A stretch of 64,000 bases of DNA from NCBI RefSeq assembly GCF_042186555.1, contig NC_133324.1, positions 7,791,758 through 7,855,757 of the forward strand. The letters are read 5' to 3'. Positions 63,130 to 64,000 of the stretch are shown here, piece after piece; the stretch's first letter is position 1, and the number at the start of each line of letters is the position of its first letter. The translations under genes and the position numbers were made by a program. The notes beneath the pieces were generated by a model. It was not told the DNA's origin. It searched no databases and was given only the letters and a program-made list of their open reading frames with translations. The stretch is from Aquarana catesbeiana. Lineage: Eukaryota; Chordata; Amphibia; Anura; Ranidae.

Positions 63130-64000
63130 ACAGTGAACTCTGCAAGAAGTGTCCTGAAAATGAATGGCCCAACAAAGCTAAAAATATTTGTATTGACAAG
63201 GTCATTGAGTATTTATCATACAAGGAGGATATTCTAGTTTTATTTTTTTCTATAACTTCAGTCATATTTGCTAAAACATCTCTCCTTACACTTGGACTAT
63301 TTGTTTGGTTTCGGAGGACTCCCATAGTCAGAGCCAATAACTGGAACCTCAGCTTCATTCTGCTCCTCTCCCTCATATTGAGCTTCCTTTCTGTATTCCT
63401 GTTCCTTGGTCGTCCTGTGGATATTACCTGTATGCTGCAACAAGTTACTTTTGGAATTCCCTTCACCATCTCAGCATCTTCTATCCTAGCCAAAACAATC
63501 ATGGTCTTCATTGCTTTCAAAGCCACCAGACCTGGAAGCTCTTGTAGAAAATGGGTGGGAGTCAAACTTCCCAATACAGTCATGTTATTCTGCTCATCCA
63601 TTCAGGTTATGAATTGCATTCTCTGGTTGTCCATCTCTCCACCATTTCAGGAGTATGACATGGACTCCTATCCTGGGAAGATCATCATTCAGTGTAATGA
63701 AGGGTCAGTTATTGGGTTCTACTCTATGTTGGGTTATATGGGGTTTCTGGCAGCTGTGAGTTTTGTTCTGGCTTTCATGGTGAGGACATTACCGGACAGT
63801 TTTAATGAGGCCAAGTATATCACCTTCAGCATGCTGGTGTTCTGCAGTGTCTGGATTGCCATGATCCCGGCCTATCTGAGCACCAGAGGGAAATACATGG
63901 TGGCCGTGGAGATATTCGCCATACTGACCTCCAGTGCTGGAATATTATTGTGTATGTTTTCTCCAAAACTCTACACTTTACTTTTCAAACCTGAACTGAA
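63130..64000 (+). CDS. vmn2r: V2R-type vomeronasal receptor, exon 6 (linker end and seven-helix domain), runs off window
   Basis: Enters in phase 1 (G from exon 5 plus AC) and stays open for 290 codons to the window edge. CKKCPENEWPNKAKNICI supplies the last three linker cysteines. The class C 7TM domain follows: TM1 around DILVLFFSITSVIFAKTSLL, then TPIVRANNWNLSFILLLSL, CMLQQVTFGIPFTISASSIL, KTIMVFIAFKATRPGS, and CNEGSVIGFYSMLGYMGFL. DSFNEAKYITFSMLVF and IPAYLSTRGKYMVAVEIFAI, typical of V2Rs, come next, with FSPKLYTLLFKPELN near the usual C-terminus. Perhaps 15-20 codons and the stop lie beyond 64000. The receptor is expected to signal through G-alpha-o in vomeronasal neurons (family knowledge). 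Confidence 0.96.

Noticed and set aside
1..64000. tRNA or rRNA genes
   Set aside because: No A/B-box tRNA-like or conserved rRNA segments were noticed by eye; the only tRNA-related sequence is the LTR primer-binding site. A tRNAscan run was not possible.

Overview
The window is vertebrate nuclear DNA, most likely from a frog of the ranoid/ranid type. That placement is an inference. It rests on a vomeronasal type-2 receptor (V2R) gene with very long introns, and on repeat families I recognise as typical of frog genomes: a Tc1 element with a GTGAGTACACCCC terminus, CR1 and L1/Tx1-like LINEs, TTAA-flanked piggyBac derivatives, and Penelope-like elements (PLEs). No rRNA, tRNA, CRISPR or bacterial-type feature was seen. 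|| The one host gene runs left to right through most of the window. Six exons (11183-11484, 17906-18197, 34905-35690, 43979-44206, 52942-53065, 63130 to beyond 64000) all have AG/GT borders. They join in frame into about 868 codons of a class C chemoreceptor with no stop: signal peptide, Venus-flytrap ligand domain, nine-cysteine linker and seven-helix domain. The stop codon lies past the right edge. The gene looks intact. || Almost everything else is transposable elements, often nested. 1-11 kb upstream: an L1/Tx1 3' end, tandem arrays with microsatellites, a CR1 end, a hAT relic and MITEs. Intron 1: MITEs and two fold-back PLE-type elements. Intron 2: a Tc1 element opened by a hAT-like element (itself holding a TTAA MITE), a CR1 (holding an L1) and a 5.3 kb piggyBac element rich in internal tandem repeats, followed by further MITEs and another fold-back element. 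Intron 3: a 2.4 kb near-perfect palindrome inside the 5' region of a sense CR1 with an SGNH-esterase ORF1. Intron 4: a Tc1 relic, LINE endonuclease relics, and a PLE relic with a GIY-YIG endonuclease that is split by a non-autonomous LTR retrotransposon. Intron 5: a large inverted-repeat element split by a full-length L1-type LINE with both ORFs open. || The most interesting signal is a set of dispersed elements (12.6, 14.2, 32.0, 36.6, 44.3 and 53.2 kb). Most are long fold-backs and most carry hammerhead-ribozyme-like cores. Five have direct flanking repeats of about 10-14 bp, and four end in a similar short tail. They look like non-autonomous Penelope-like retroelements, and a GIY-YIG PLE relic sits in the same gene. 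Hammerhead motifs in PLEs are already known; the shared fold-back plus tail architecture and these particular copies deserve checking.
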